NCBI GenBank assembly: GCA_034440615.1
Contig: JAOTOM010004784.1
Location: forward strand, 248,001-312,000
Reading direction: 5' to 3'
DNA: 64,000 bases
From: Ashinkailepas kermadecensis
Lineage: Eukaryota; Arthropoda; Thecostraca; Neolepadidae
The position numbers and the translations under genes are program-made. Every line of letters starts with the position of its first letter. The stretch's first letter is position 1. Positions 24,201 through 36,200 of this stretch are shown here, piece after piece. The notes beneath the pieces were generated by a model. The model was given only the letters and a program-made list of their open reading frames with translations, ran no database searches and was not told the origin of the DNA.

Positions 24201-27200
24201 TCTATGATGTGGTCTGCTAAACAATGCCATGTGCTGATACCATGGTATTGCAATTGTTATCGTTAGTATAGGCATCCATATATTAAGTGTCTCACAAAGT
24301 AAACGACAAACAAGCACTTTTGAGTGCACTATTGGCTCAAATGTGAGTTTGAAGAACTGAAACGCTATTTTACTTGGCATGCTTCCATGACAAAATTTCG
24401 ACATCCTATTTTACTCATTTCGACATCTCACACTTAACGAAAAAGCATTATTTTAGCACCGCTCCAGCGGTCTCAGAGCAGCCTGACAACACTCCAGGGG
24501 TCTCGGAACAGATACTGAGCTTATAATGGTTTATCACCCAACACAATGACACAGCAGGTGATAGCATTACAGCATACACCCATCAACCCGCAACAGCTGC
24601 CTCAACGGTGACTTCGACAGAGCCACTGAAGGATGGGCGCTAAATGACCTCGTAGTCGGCGCGCCCTTAAGCCCAAATAATCAAGAGCCACTGAGGGAGG
24701 TCGACGCCCACGCACTTGCAGGCACTCACCCGAGTTTTGATGGCCTTGGCGCGGTCGGCGTACTTGAGCGTGTTGTGTGTATCCTCGTAGCTGGCCGACG
24801 ACGGTGTGACGGCCGCGATCATCACCGTCTTGCAGTTGCCGCCGATAGAGTCCTTCAGCAAGCGTGTTAGCTTGGAGTCGCGGTACGGCACGAACTTCTT
24901 GCCGTCGGCCAGCGCGTTGATGCAGCTGCCTGCCAGGTCCAGCTCGGTCAGGTGGAGACACACTCGACATCTCCCAGCATGGTCATTAACAACGCGGATG
25001 ACTCATTACGATCAATGGGTAAACCCATTGACGCCTCAATGGTGTATGGCCGTTGTAAATGAATGACATTCAACACGTGTTAAAGGTGAAATGCACACGA
25101 AGTAAAAGTATGCACTGTACAATGCTTCTACATATTCAGGGTAGCACTAAATGACACGCCCGAAATCCATACTTGCATTTCATCTTTTTTTTGTGATTTA
25201 TGTATTATACAGATTATTATTAAGTTGTGAAGATTTCAAGGGATTGCAATCATGCCATATCAAACCTCAACGTCTCTCCCTCATTGTCCGCCAAGGACTT
25301 TCGTGTAAAAGAAACAGCAGCGATTAACAAAAATCGTTCCACAACCTGAAACAACCAATCAAGCGCGGTCACTACTGTGCACCAGCACCGCAACAGCCTC
25401 CAAATCGGTCCAATTAGTGGCTATCCGCATATCCGTCACGAGCTACGGCCACTCAGTGAACTGAAGGGTGAGCGCGCACCAGTACCGCCAGCAGCGTCAG
25501 CCCAGCACACCCACCGAGCGCCAGAAGGGACCGGTTGATGTTGGCGCCCTCTCGGAAGCGGGCGCCCTTGTGCCCGGTGGCTGAGCCGCGCTCTGATCCG
25601 GCCAGGTCGATCAGCGACAGCTTGGACGTGCGCACGTCGGTAGAGAGGCCGGCATTGCTGGCAGACTGCTTCAGCACCACCTGGCGCGTACGGACAGAGC
25701 TGCGATCCAACTATCGCCCGGCACACAGACAGCGGAGAGCGGACAGGTGCCGCCACCACCCGAGACGCGTCCAACCATTGCCCGGTATACGCAAACAGAG
25801 CGGACAGGTACCATTACCACCTGATGCCCAGTACACGCAAACAGGCATCACCACCACCTGCCCGGTACACACAGACAGAGCCGACAGGCATCACTACCAC
25901 CTGATGCCCAGTACACACAGACAGAGCAGACAGACATCACTACCACCTGATGCCCGGTACACACAGACAGAGCAGACATGCATCACTACCACCTGATGCC
26001 CGGTGCGCAGACAGAACAGACAGGCATCGCTACCACCTGACAGTGATAAATTATTCGTGAGCTAGGGTGGAATATACCACTTTCTGAACACTCAATCGAC
26101 ATCCTTCTCCAAGAATTATCGACATCCTGCTTCGAGATGCGTGCTTATGAAGTCTTCGTATCTCCTTTGGTTCATAAGTATCATGCTCATGCTCTCGATA
26201 AGGGATGGCGATGCACGAACATTAGGGTGTCCCAGAAAATTCAAGATGGTGATACACACTCCAGCACATGACGCCCCGGTTGCCTCTCGTGTGAAAGTAA
26301 ATACTGTAAAAAAAAATTTCATTTCGGCCATATTTACTGGTAGCACAATTAGTCTACTACGTGTTACAGGAGTGAAATCGACCACTTCAAGTAGTGATGT
26401 TTCGATGTTTCTTCAAGTAATGATGCTTCCCGCGACCATCAATTAATGATGTCTTCTCTTCCTCAGATATCTGAAGTGCAATGCCACGTGCTCGGCGGTC
26501 AGAAGATCCGCTTTTTGATCCGGACTCTTCTGAGACCTTTCCCGGGAACAGGCTGCCGTCTCGGAAGGAGGTGTTGGCCGTGTTCTTGTTCCACCATGTC
26601 GATAAGAAGAAGTTCGTCTCGGCAGCCGCTGGCTCCACCACCACCAAGATCCTCGACGTCTGGAAGAAGGCCAACCTCCCAACCTCTGACCCTTCTTACG
26701 TCAAGAAGAAAGTCATGAAGCTTTTCAGCGACTTCAAAACAATCAAGAAGCTGAAGAATCGCACGACAGAGACGGAGGTGGCAAAGCGAGGGATTTTCAA
26801 GGACTCCTTTGAAGACATCTTCGACGTGGCCCACGCGGATGCCCTGACCTCAGGAATACCAGAGGAGGACAAGGAGTTCCTGAGGTCCCAACGTGAAGAC
26901 AGGACGAGCTCTTCAATGGCTGGGGTCGACCAAACTTCAGTGAAGAAGCAGGAACGGGCCCGGCTGAAGAGGGCGCGAGAGGACGAACGACGAGAGAGGG
27001 AGGCCGCAGCTGTATCTTCCATGCTGGCGAAGGATGTCGCTCTGGAGACATCTTCGACGTCGTCATCGTCGACCGAATATGATGATCATGATACGTTCCT
27101 GGGTCCAACGCCTGCAAAATCTCCTTGTCGTCGCCGTCCAGCGAACAAGTTAAACAAGGAGATGACCCTATCCTGGGATCGGGACAACCTGTCGGTTCGG

Positions 27201-30200
27201 GCTGCCACTCGCATTCTGCGTCATTCGCAGCGGCTGCCATCGCTCTTGGCCACAACATCGACGAGCTGACCCTGTCCCGCTCCTCTGTTCACCGCGTTCG
27301 AGTGAAGAACAGAGGAGATCGCGGCTTCGCTGACCCGGGGCACGGAAGTACCCTTGGTCCTCCACTAGGACGGGAAGCTCCTCCCTAACATCACGGACGG
27401 CAAATCCCTGGAGGAGAGGATCGCAGTCTTGGTCACTGGGGAGGACACGGAGGAACTCCTGGGCGTCCCCGTGTCCGCTGACGGAACAGGAAGAGCCGTG
27501 GCCGAGACAGTCTTGAAGCTTGTCCGGGAGAACGGCCTGGAAACCCGCATCGTCGGCATGGGGTTCGACACCACGGCGTCCAATACTGGCCTCGTGCAAG
27601 GGGCGTGTACGCGGATCGAGGGGGGGGGGGCTTCACCGTCCCCTGCTCTGGTTGGCGTGCCGGCACCATGTCTATGAGGTTGCGCTGAAGGACGTCTTCA
27701 AATGCTGCAACGGTCCTTCTTCTGGCCCGGACAACTGGCCCTCTTCAAGAGGCTGCAGACACGATGGCCATTCATCGACCAGAGCAAGGCCAAGCCCTTG
27801 GACACCGACTCTTTGTCGGCCGAGCAGGACACCCGACGGCAGTCCATGATCAACCTCCTGCGCCAGCTCTTGGAGGCTGGATCTCATCCGCGCGAAGACT
27901 ACCAAGAACTGATCCAGCTCTATCTCGCGTTCCTGGGCGGTGACATGCCAAAGTCCTTCAGAGTTCCTGGCGCTTACCACATGGCCCGCTGGATGGCGAA
28001 GGGAATTTACGCCATCAAGATCATGCTCTTCTCCGACCAGCTCGAACTGACCCGTCGGGAAGAGGTGGTGGTGGTGGATTTGTGCTTTAGGGCGCATCGA
28101 CTGCGTTGGTCGGGAAGAGGAGGGAATGATGCAAGTGTCGCTGTTCGTGGCGATGGTGTACATGAAGTACTGGAACGAAGCGACCATTGTCGCCCACGCC
28201 CCGAAGAACGACAAGGACTTCATCCAAGACATCGCGGACTACGGGGATCGGAGCGTGGCCGCTGTCGCCGACCGTACCATGCGCCGACACCTGTGGTACC
28301 TGTCGGATGACATGGTCGGGCTGGCGCTCTTCGACGAGAGAGTGGACGAGAGGGAGAAGATCGCCATCGTCCAGGCCATGAAGACACGACCGGAATTAAA
28401 GAACAGCTCACGACGACTTCAGGGAAAGAATCTCAACCTGCAGGGGCCACTTTCCACCTGGGCAACGGTCCGATCGTCGAACCTCATCAAAGGCCTTCTG
28501 GGAGGGCAGACCTTCCTCGACGAAGATGTGGCGACCTGGCCATCCAACCCCTGTATCAGCTGGCCCGGAAGCGGGTTGCCACCCTCCCTGTGACCAACGA
28601 CGTGGCCGAGCGTGGCATCGCCCTCGTAAAGCGATTCCTCAATCAGCGGACCAAGAGCGAGGAACAGACGCAGTTCCTCCTGAGGACAGTCCCGCTCCAC
28701 ACACGGGCGGTGCCGAAAAAGACAAAGGAGCAGCTGAAGACCAAGGTGGTCAAGGACGTCTAAGACAGCTGAAGAGGTGGTGAAGGGGCCCTTCCGGGGT
28801 CTGGGACTTATTAGCTGATGTTCTGTGTTATTATTATTTTGTCTCTGACCCTCAAGTCTTAGAATAAATTACCTTCTCGTTTTCCCCCTTTTTCCCTCTT
28901 TCGTGACGTTTTCTCTAGAGAAGCAATCATTTTGTGCTACCAGAAAATATGGACGGATTTTGATGAAACTTTTTCTGAATCATTTCCATACATGTACGAG
29001 CAAGGGAGAAGTGTGCTGGTATCGATACCGCCAAGTTGGATTTTCACTATATAGACTTGGGACACCCTAACGAACATTTCGCAATGCAATTTCAGGTAAG
29101 GTGATTAACTGTAATGTGATATGGTACACTTGGTTGGTTATTAGGATTTTGGGGTGCATCAACTGCATTGGTTATACAGCGCCCTGATATGGTATACAAT
29201 TCCAGTTTATAGCATCAGTATTTTTATCGCTATCTAGAATATAGCTCTTCCTAAATTAGGAATCTCAAAACAAATGAAAAAGGTAGTCATAATCACGCCA
29301 TTGGCTCAAATTTGAGTCTTAAAGACATCAAAAACATTTTAAATGACCCTAATTCCATGGCAAATTTCGACATCCTACTGTGCTCGTTTCGACATCTCAC
29401 ACCGAACGAAAAACCATTATTTTAACCCTGCCACCTGATGCCCGGTACACACAGACAGACCAGACAGACATTACCATCTGATGCCCGGTACACGCAAACA
29501 GCGGACAGACATAATTACCACCTGATGCCTGGTACACACAGACAGAGTGGACAGATATCACCAACACCTGATACCCTCCTGGCACACGCAGACAGCGGAC
29601 AGACATCATTACCACCTGATGCCCGGTACACGCAGACAGAGCGGACATACATCGCTAAAACCTGATGCCGACGCAGATAGCGGTCATGTGTCAGGCGGTC
29701 ACCTAGAGGACGCGTTCAACCAACGTCCGGCACAAAAATGTTCAAGGATCATTGGTGTAACAAGAAACATTAAAAACAAAATAAGAAACGTGACAACACC
29801 ACACATTACCTGTCAGCTTTGGGGTCGAAAAACAGTGTCTTCTAGACTTTGCATAGCGATAAGACTAGACACCACGAAATACATGAATTCAACTATTTCC
29901 GTAAGCATTCTAACATGCATGTCTATGAGAAAGGTGATCCAAAATAACTTTTCGTCATATATATATTTTTTTTTTTTTTTGGGGGGGGGGGGGGAAGACA
30001 AAAATAGACATGACCAGTCAATTCAACCTATATAATTTTCTTCAAATAGATCTTCAAGTAGATCCAGCATGTAAAATAAACCTGCTGGCCGCCATGTACG
30101 CACTGCAAACATCTCATGCCAGAGCCCGCGTCCCACCTGAGTCTCCCACGTCCCACCTGGAAGACGGCGTGCGAACGCGAGCTCTCGGCGTTCATGTCCG

Positions 30201-33200
30201 TCGCATGCTGTGTGCGGTTCTTGTTGCCCGACTCTAGGATGGTCATGAGGTGGTCGGGCCCATCTGGCTTCAGCTGAGACAGGCCGGCGATCACGACGGC
30301 CCGCAGTCCATCCTCCCTCACCTCCAGCGGGCCGCTCGGTGACAGCAGGTCAGTCACCGTCTCGTTGTATACCTGCACACACATGACAGACGTTATACAC
30401 TTGCACACAAATGATGCACGTTCCACACATGTAACAGCTGCTATATACCTGCACACACGTGACGCACGTTATACACCTGCCATGACGCACGTTCACACAC
30501 GCGACAAACGTGGCAGACCGCACCTGTCCAAGTTCGCTCAACAGTTTTTACGGCCCTAGCACAAGCAAAGCATCACAATAACACCCCAGCATCACCATCA
30601 TAGTTCAGAGAGCAACCTCACTACTGCAGTCTCGCAATCACAGTATGGAGATAACGCATCACCGTGCTCACAGTATGGAGACGGCAGCACCACCACCCGG
30701 TCACAGAGATAACTTTGTAAGCAGACAGCTGTAATTACTACACTGCCCAACTCCTGACTAGGTCAGTGATCCTCGCCTAATAACACGAGATACAAATATG
30801 GCAGCTCTTCTCAGCGAGATTTTCTCAATCTGGTTGGTTATTTGGGCTTACAGGCGCATTGACTGAGTTAGTCATACAGCACCCATATCTGTTCTCAATT
30901 AGCGAACAGAATTACATCACACCGGACCAGCGAGCCTCACCTCGACATATGAGACAGAGATCTGGTGGCGCTGATCGGCCAGCTTTTCTATGCGCGAGTA
31001 GAGCTCCATCACGGTGAGGAAGATGATGCCCGCCTCCGAGGACCCGCCCAGCATGGTGTAGGTCTTGCCGGCACCAGTTGAGCCGTACGCGAACACTGTC
31101 AGTTGGCAGCGACGACTCAACAGGTTACACCACGCCGACCGACACTTCACGGGTGGCAATTACGCTAACTAATCAGCACATATTACACGACACCGACGGA
31201 TACTACACAGGGAGCTATTACACTGACGAAATAGTAACACACTAAACGACACCCACGGGCAGGAATTAATTATTCGCGAAACATGGCGGAATATGTCACT
31301 TCCTGAGCACTGAGTAGACCCCCCCTCCACCCAGTGGTACATAGATCATGCTTCATTGTGTTCATGAAGACTCCACTTCATGTCTCGTTTCTAACAGTAC
31401 ATTGTGTATACACATCGTGTTTATGCTTATCACCACATATTGTGATATACAAGCATATTTTACCAGGTAGAGGGATTATCTATAATGTGCTGTGTTATAC
31501 AATACCAACTGTTGATACAACTGCATTCTTATCATAGACATTAATATAGATATACATGTGGTGTTTCTCAAAATAAACGAAAATACACGTATCAGTACAC
31601 TAGTGACAAAATTCAGTTTGAAGAGCTTAACCTACTTATTTGAAGCATGTTTCCATGACGAATTCTTACATCTCACACCTAAAAACAGCCATTTTTAGCA
31701 CTGTCCGCGGGAACTACACAGGCGGCTATTATTCCCGCGACTCCGAAACATGCTGACAATGCCCTTCGATTTGATTGAAAGGCAAACATGATCAACGCCC
31801 CTGGGTGTTTGGGTCAGAAGAGGAAAGGGGAAATGTGGGCTGATCGGTCTGACCTGGTATAGTTTGGCCATCCGGAGTCTGCCTACCTTCGCTGGGGCTT
31901 GCCATTCTTTAATTGGGGTGTTGAAATGTTGCAAAAGTCAAAGCAGCACCATGGATTATGCAATGTCTTCTTGATATAATGCTTAGTTAGGATTCAAAGT
32001 AGTGCAACTTGCAACAACTTGTCAGTTCAGTTCAGCTCAGAGTTCAATTTGCAACAACTTAACACCCCAATTGAAGAGTGCTCGGCCCCAGTAAAGGTCG
32101 GTCCAGCTCCGGACTTCCCGACCACGCCACGCCAGACGGGGACGGGGCAGGCTACTGACCGCTGCAGTTGAATCCATCCAACACGGCGTCCACCACATCC
32201 CGAGTGGTCGCCTCGAACAGCTGCTGATTGGTATGGTGCGGGTGGAAGACACGGTCGAATATGTACTGCACGTCCTTACTGGCACGCTTCAGCATGTCTC
32301 GACCGCGCTGCCGCACGCCCTGCAGAAACACCAGGTCCATGCTCAAGGAACGTTCATAAGGCCAAAACGTCTGCTGCTGGGTTCACAAAGGCCAGAGCAT
32401 CAACAACCATCAACCACAGCATGCAGTGATGAATGCCACAAATGCATCAGGTAAGACCATATCATCAGGAGCAACCCACAACTTAGAAAACATTCTACAA
32501 CCACAACATCCGCAAACTGAGGTACCATCGACATCGCTTATCAATGGTGGCTTTTTCAGCAGCTGGGGCATTCCAGCACGATTCAACAGGTGATTAACAC
32601 CCGACCATCTCGGATTCTCTTGAAAATTGGTACCCAGGGTAACCAGGTGCCCAGATTCCGAATCTGAAAGTCTTAGGTCTATCGTAGCAGTGGGTTTTGA
32701 GTTATAGCCTCGGGCAGTTTTTAAAAGTTTGAATACAAGGTTTCTTTGGGACGCCATAACTCCCATAAAACTGAAAGTAACCTAGTAAAATGATATATCG
32801 TTAGAATCGTAATATCACAAGAATTGTTGTGGTGTAGCTCATTATTGAAAATTTCGAAATTTTGTTTTGCAAAATTCTGGTCGAAAATATGTTCACATTT
32901 TTTTTTTATATGTGGCCAGTTAAAATAAATGTGTTTTTGTGCCGAGAATATTGTCTATGGTATTACTAACTTACATGCAAAAAAATTGGAGATAGGTATT
33001 TTTTAATAAATATTTTCCCCCATTTTTGTTTGTTATTTCTGTCGTGCAGTGCAAATTTGCTCTTTTGACGCCCTGCGGCCGCACGTATCGTAAGTAGTAC
33101 AAACATATGACATGTCAAATTTAAATGCTCCAAATTCCATTACTTATGAAAAGCTTATTTGACAATTTCAAGACCCCTCCCCTCCCCCATCCCCCTCCCG

Positions 33201-36200
33201 CGTCCTGCGTCACCCCAGCCCCGGCCGGGCTGAAGGACGCGAGGACCCGTGCTGTCTATGGCTGGTCTTAGGTTGTGCTGGCTTGAATGGATTACCACCA
33301 AGTTGTAGGGGCGCAGGTGTGTAGGGGCGCTAAGGACTATGTCGTAGTCCGTAACGCACACGGTGTGAAGGAAAAGGTACAAAAAAGACTGATTCTGGGT
33401 AACCTGAAGGAGATTTACCAAAAATATAAGGATTCAACGAACCCAAAAATAGGGTTCTCATCATTATGCGCCCTCCGACCCCGCAACTGTGTCCTTGCGG
33501 GGAGCGCGGGGACTCACGCGGTTTGCGTGTGTGTGTATCATCAGAACGTGAAACTCGTGATAGATTCACTGGGGGAACGTGGCCTCACCCACTATGACCT
33601 GATTGACTACGCTGTATGCGACAGTGAGAGGGAGGAATGTATGATGAACATGTGTGAGAACTGCCCCGGTGAGGAGGGCATGGATGCCTTCTTACGGCTC
33701 ATCCTGGGTGAGGACAGTGTAGATTCTGAGCATAGATATAAGCAATGGGTTAGCACCGACCGATGTGAGCTGCTGGAGGTGACGAAGGACTGGGACGAGT
33801 TCATTCACGACCTATGCCGGTCTGTGGTGAAACTCACCAGCCACCATTACGTAGCCATCCATCAGAGTAGGGCATTTAAAGAGTGCAAGGAAAATGCTGC
33901 AGAGGGCGAGGCTGTCGTCGTCGGGGACTTCAGCGAGAACTACACGTTCGTCATTCAAGACAAAGTGCAAAGCCACCATTGGGACGCTCCACAGTGTACT
34001 GTGCACCCGTTCGTCGCCTACTGGAGAGAGGACGGACAGCAGCGGCACCAGAGCTACTGCGTCATCTCAGATCATCCAAAGCATAACACAACCACAGTCC
34101 ACGCCTTCCAAAAAGCTCTGATCCCACGGCTCAAGGAAAAAGTCCCAGCACTGACCAAAATCAGGTACTTTTCGGACGGCTCATCAGCCCAATACAAAAA
34201 CAGATTCAACTTTTAAACCTCTGCCATCACAAAAATGATTTCGGAGTGGAGTGTGACTGGCAATTTTTTGCCACGTCACACGGCAAAGGGGCATGTGACG
34301 GCGTGGGAGGCACTGTGAAGAGAGCGACCGCTCTCGAGAGTCTCCGCCGGCCCACAAGTCACCAGATCACTGATGGAGCCGGGATGTTCGAATTTTTTAG
34401 CGAAAAATTCCAGACGACAGTGGTTTTCCTGTTCGTGACCAAGGCGGAAGTCGAAGAAACTGCCGCGCGGCTGAGGCAGCGCTTCACCCGAGCCGTGCAG
34501 GTCAAGGGCACGCTTGGCCTGCACAGCTTCACGCCCGTTGACACTGAGACACTGCTGGTGTCGAAACTGACGGGGGCGCGGGGCAGCTTGTCAAGTCATC
34601 CCGCAGAAAACGGGGAGCAAAACGAAAGTGAGCCTCTGGCTCGGAGCTGACTGAACGCATGAAGTCTCGCTGAAGTTTCCCATGACACGGCCTCGCCAGC
34701 TTCGATGTGTTCAGTGTGCATGGTGTATCCGTAAGTGTAATGTATGTGCAGTTTTCCAACAAACACGCCTAACGAATTTGTCAATTATCAGTATTTTCTG
34801 TTTCCTAGAATGTAGCGATGGGTATTGGACTAAAATAAAACATGAAAAATGAGCAGGTGAATTTTAGCATGACACCAGGGGATGCCATAGACAGCACAGA
34901 TCCTCGCGTTCTTCAACCCGGACGCAAGATGCGGGAGGAGGTCGTGGAGGGTGAGGGGGAGGGGGAAGGTGGGGTGGGGTGGGGACAGGGGCGGCGGAAG
35001 AGGGGGCAGGGGCAGTCCCCCCAAAAAAAAATATGGGAGGGGACACAAGGCCAAGGGGGCATAAAGGCCAAGGGGAGCCAGCCAAAGGCACTAGCGGAAC
35101 CATCGCTTCCCACTCCCCCCTGGATCGGACATTCGATGTGTACCGGCGGGCCTCGAATATCGCTTCCCCCCAGGATCGGACCTTTGATCGCTACCGGGGC
35201 AGTACTCCGCCAGAGACATGGCTTCGCCCCCCGGCCCAGGGGGCACCCGGCGGTGGGGGCACCACGAGAATCGCTTGCCCCTCATCCAAAATTACCTTCC
35301 GCCGCCACTGGGTGGGGAGGGGTCTTGAAATGTTCGAACGAGCTTTGCATAGATAATGGAACTTGAAGCATTTGAATTTGATGCCATACATATGTGCTAC
35401 ATATGCTATGCGCGGTGGCAGTGCGTGAAAAGCACAAATTTTCATGGCATGGCTGAAATGAAAGAATGGGTAAAAATATTTATCTGAAATTTTTTGCACG
35501 CCAGTTAGTAATATCATAGGCAATATTTTCGGCCAAAAAAAAACAATGTTTTTTTAACTGGCCACATATAAAAAATTCGAATTTTTTGCCCACAAAATTT
35601 TTCAGAACAAGATTTCGAAATTTTCAAAAATGAGCTACACCACAATTCTTGTGATTTTACGATTCTAACAATATATAATTTCACTAGGTTACGTTCAGTT
35701 TTATGGGAGTTATGGCGTCCCAAAGAAACCTTGTATTCGAACTTTTCAAAAACTGCCAGAGGCTATAACTCAAAACCCACTGCTCCGACAGACCTAAGAC
35801 TTTCAGATTCGGAATCTGGGCACCTGATTACCCTGGGTACCAATTTTCAAGAGAATCCGAGCTGGTCGGGTGTTAATTTGCACCCATCACCTGTTGAATC
35901 GTGCTGGAATGCCCCAGCTGCGGGTTGACCGGCCAACGCAGTACACCGTACCTGGAAGAAGAAGTTGTCGTCCTGTTGCCGCGGGTCGAAGATGAGCATG
36001 TGGTCATCCAGTGGGCGAACCACATTCCTGCAGGTCACGGGGTGCTCGTCAGTTGCAATGCAGTGTCCAGCCCAACACAGCCACACATGCTCGGTCAAGA
36101 CAGATTGATGGAAGACGGTGGCCGAAAATTTCACGAATTAGATGGGAACACGAAGCAATGGTTAATTTTCCACTGGCATATGCCATCGTCATGAAAAAAA

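Larger units (their letters stand above)
26041..29430 (+). mobile_element. hAT DNA transposon, autonomous size, decayed
   Basis: A 3390-bp element in kinesin intron 5 starting CAGTGATAAATTATTCGTG and ending ATTATTTTAACCCTG. The terminal inverted repeats are imperfect. It has a perfect 8-bp target duplication CCACCTGA (26033-26040, 29431-29438), the hallmark size of hAT insertions. It carries one transposase pseudogene on the plus strand and two short tail elements (28066-28108, 29130-29184). It is inserted inside a minisatellite. Confidence 0.93.
32559..35921 (+). mobile_element. DNA transposon with ~620-bp inverted repeats, family unassigned
   Basis: A 3363-bp element filling over 90 per cent of kinesin intron 2. 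The left inverted repeat (32559 to about 33265) matches the right one (about 34870 to 35921) once the nested MITE at 34986-35310 is removed. Termini GCAGCTGGGGC / GCCCCAGCTGC. It encodes one transposase-like protein on the plus strand. I found no convincing target duplication, so the exact ends could be off by a few bases. Confidence 0.88.
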
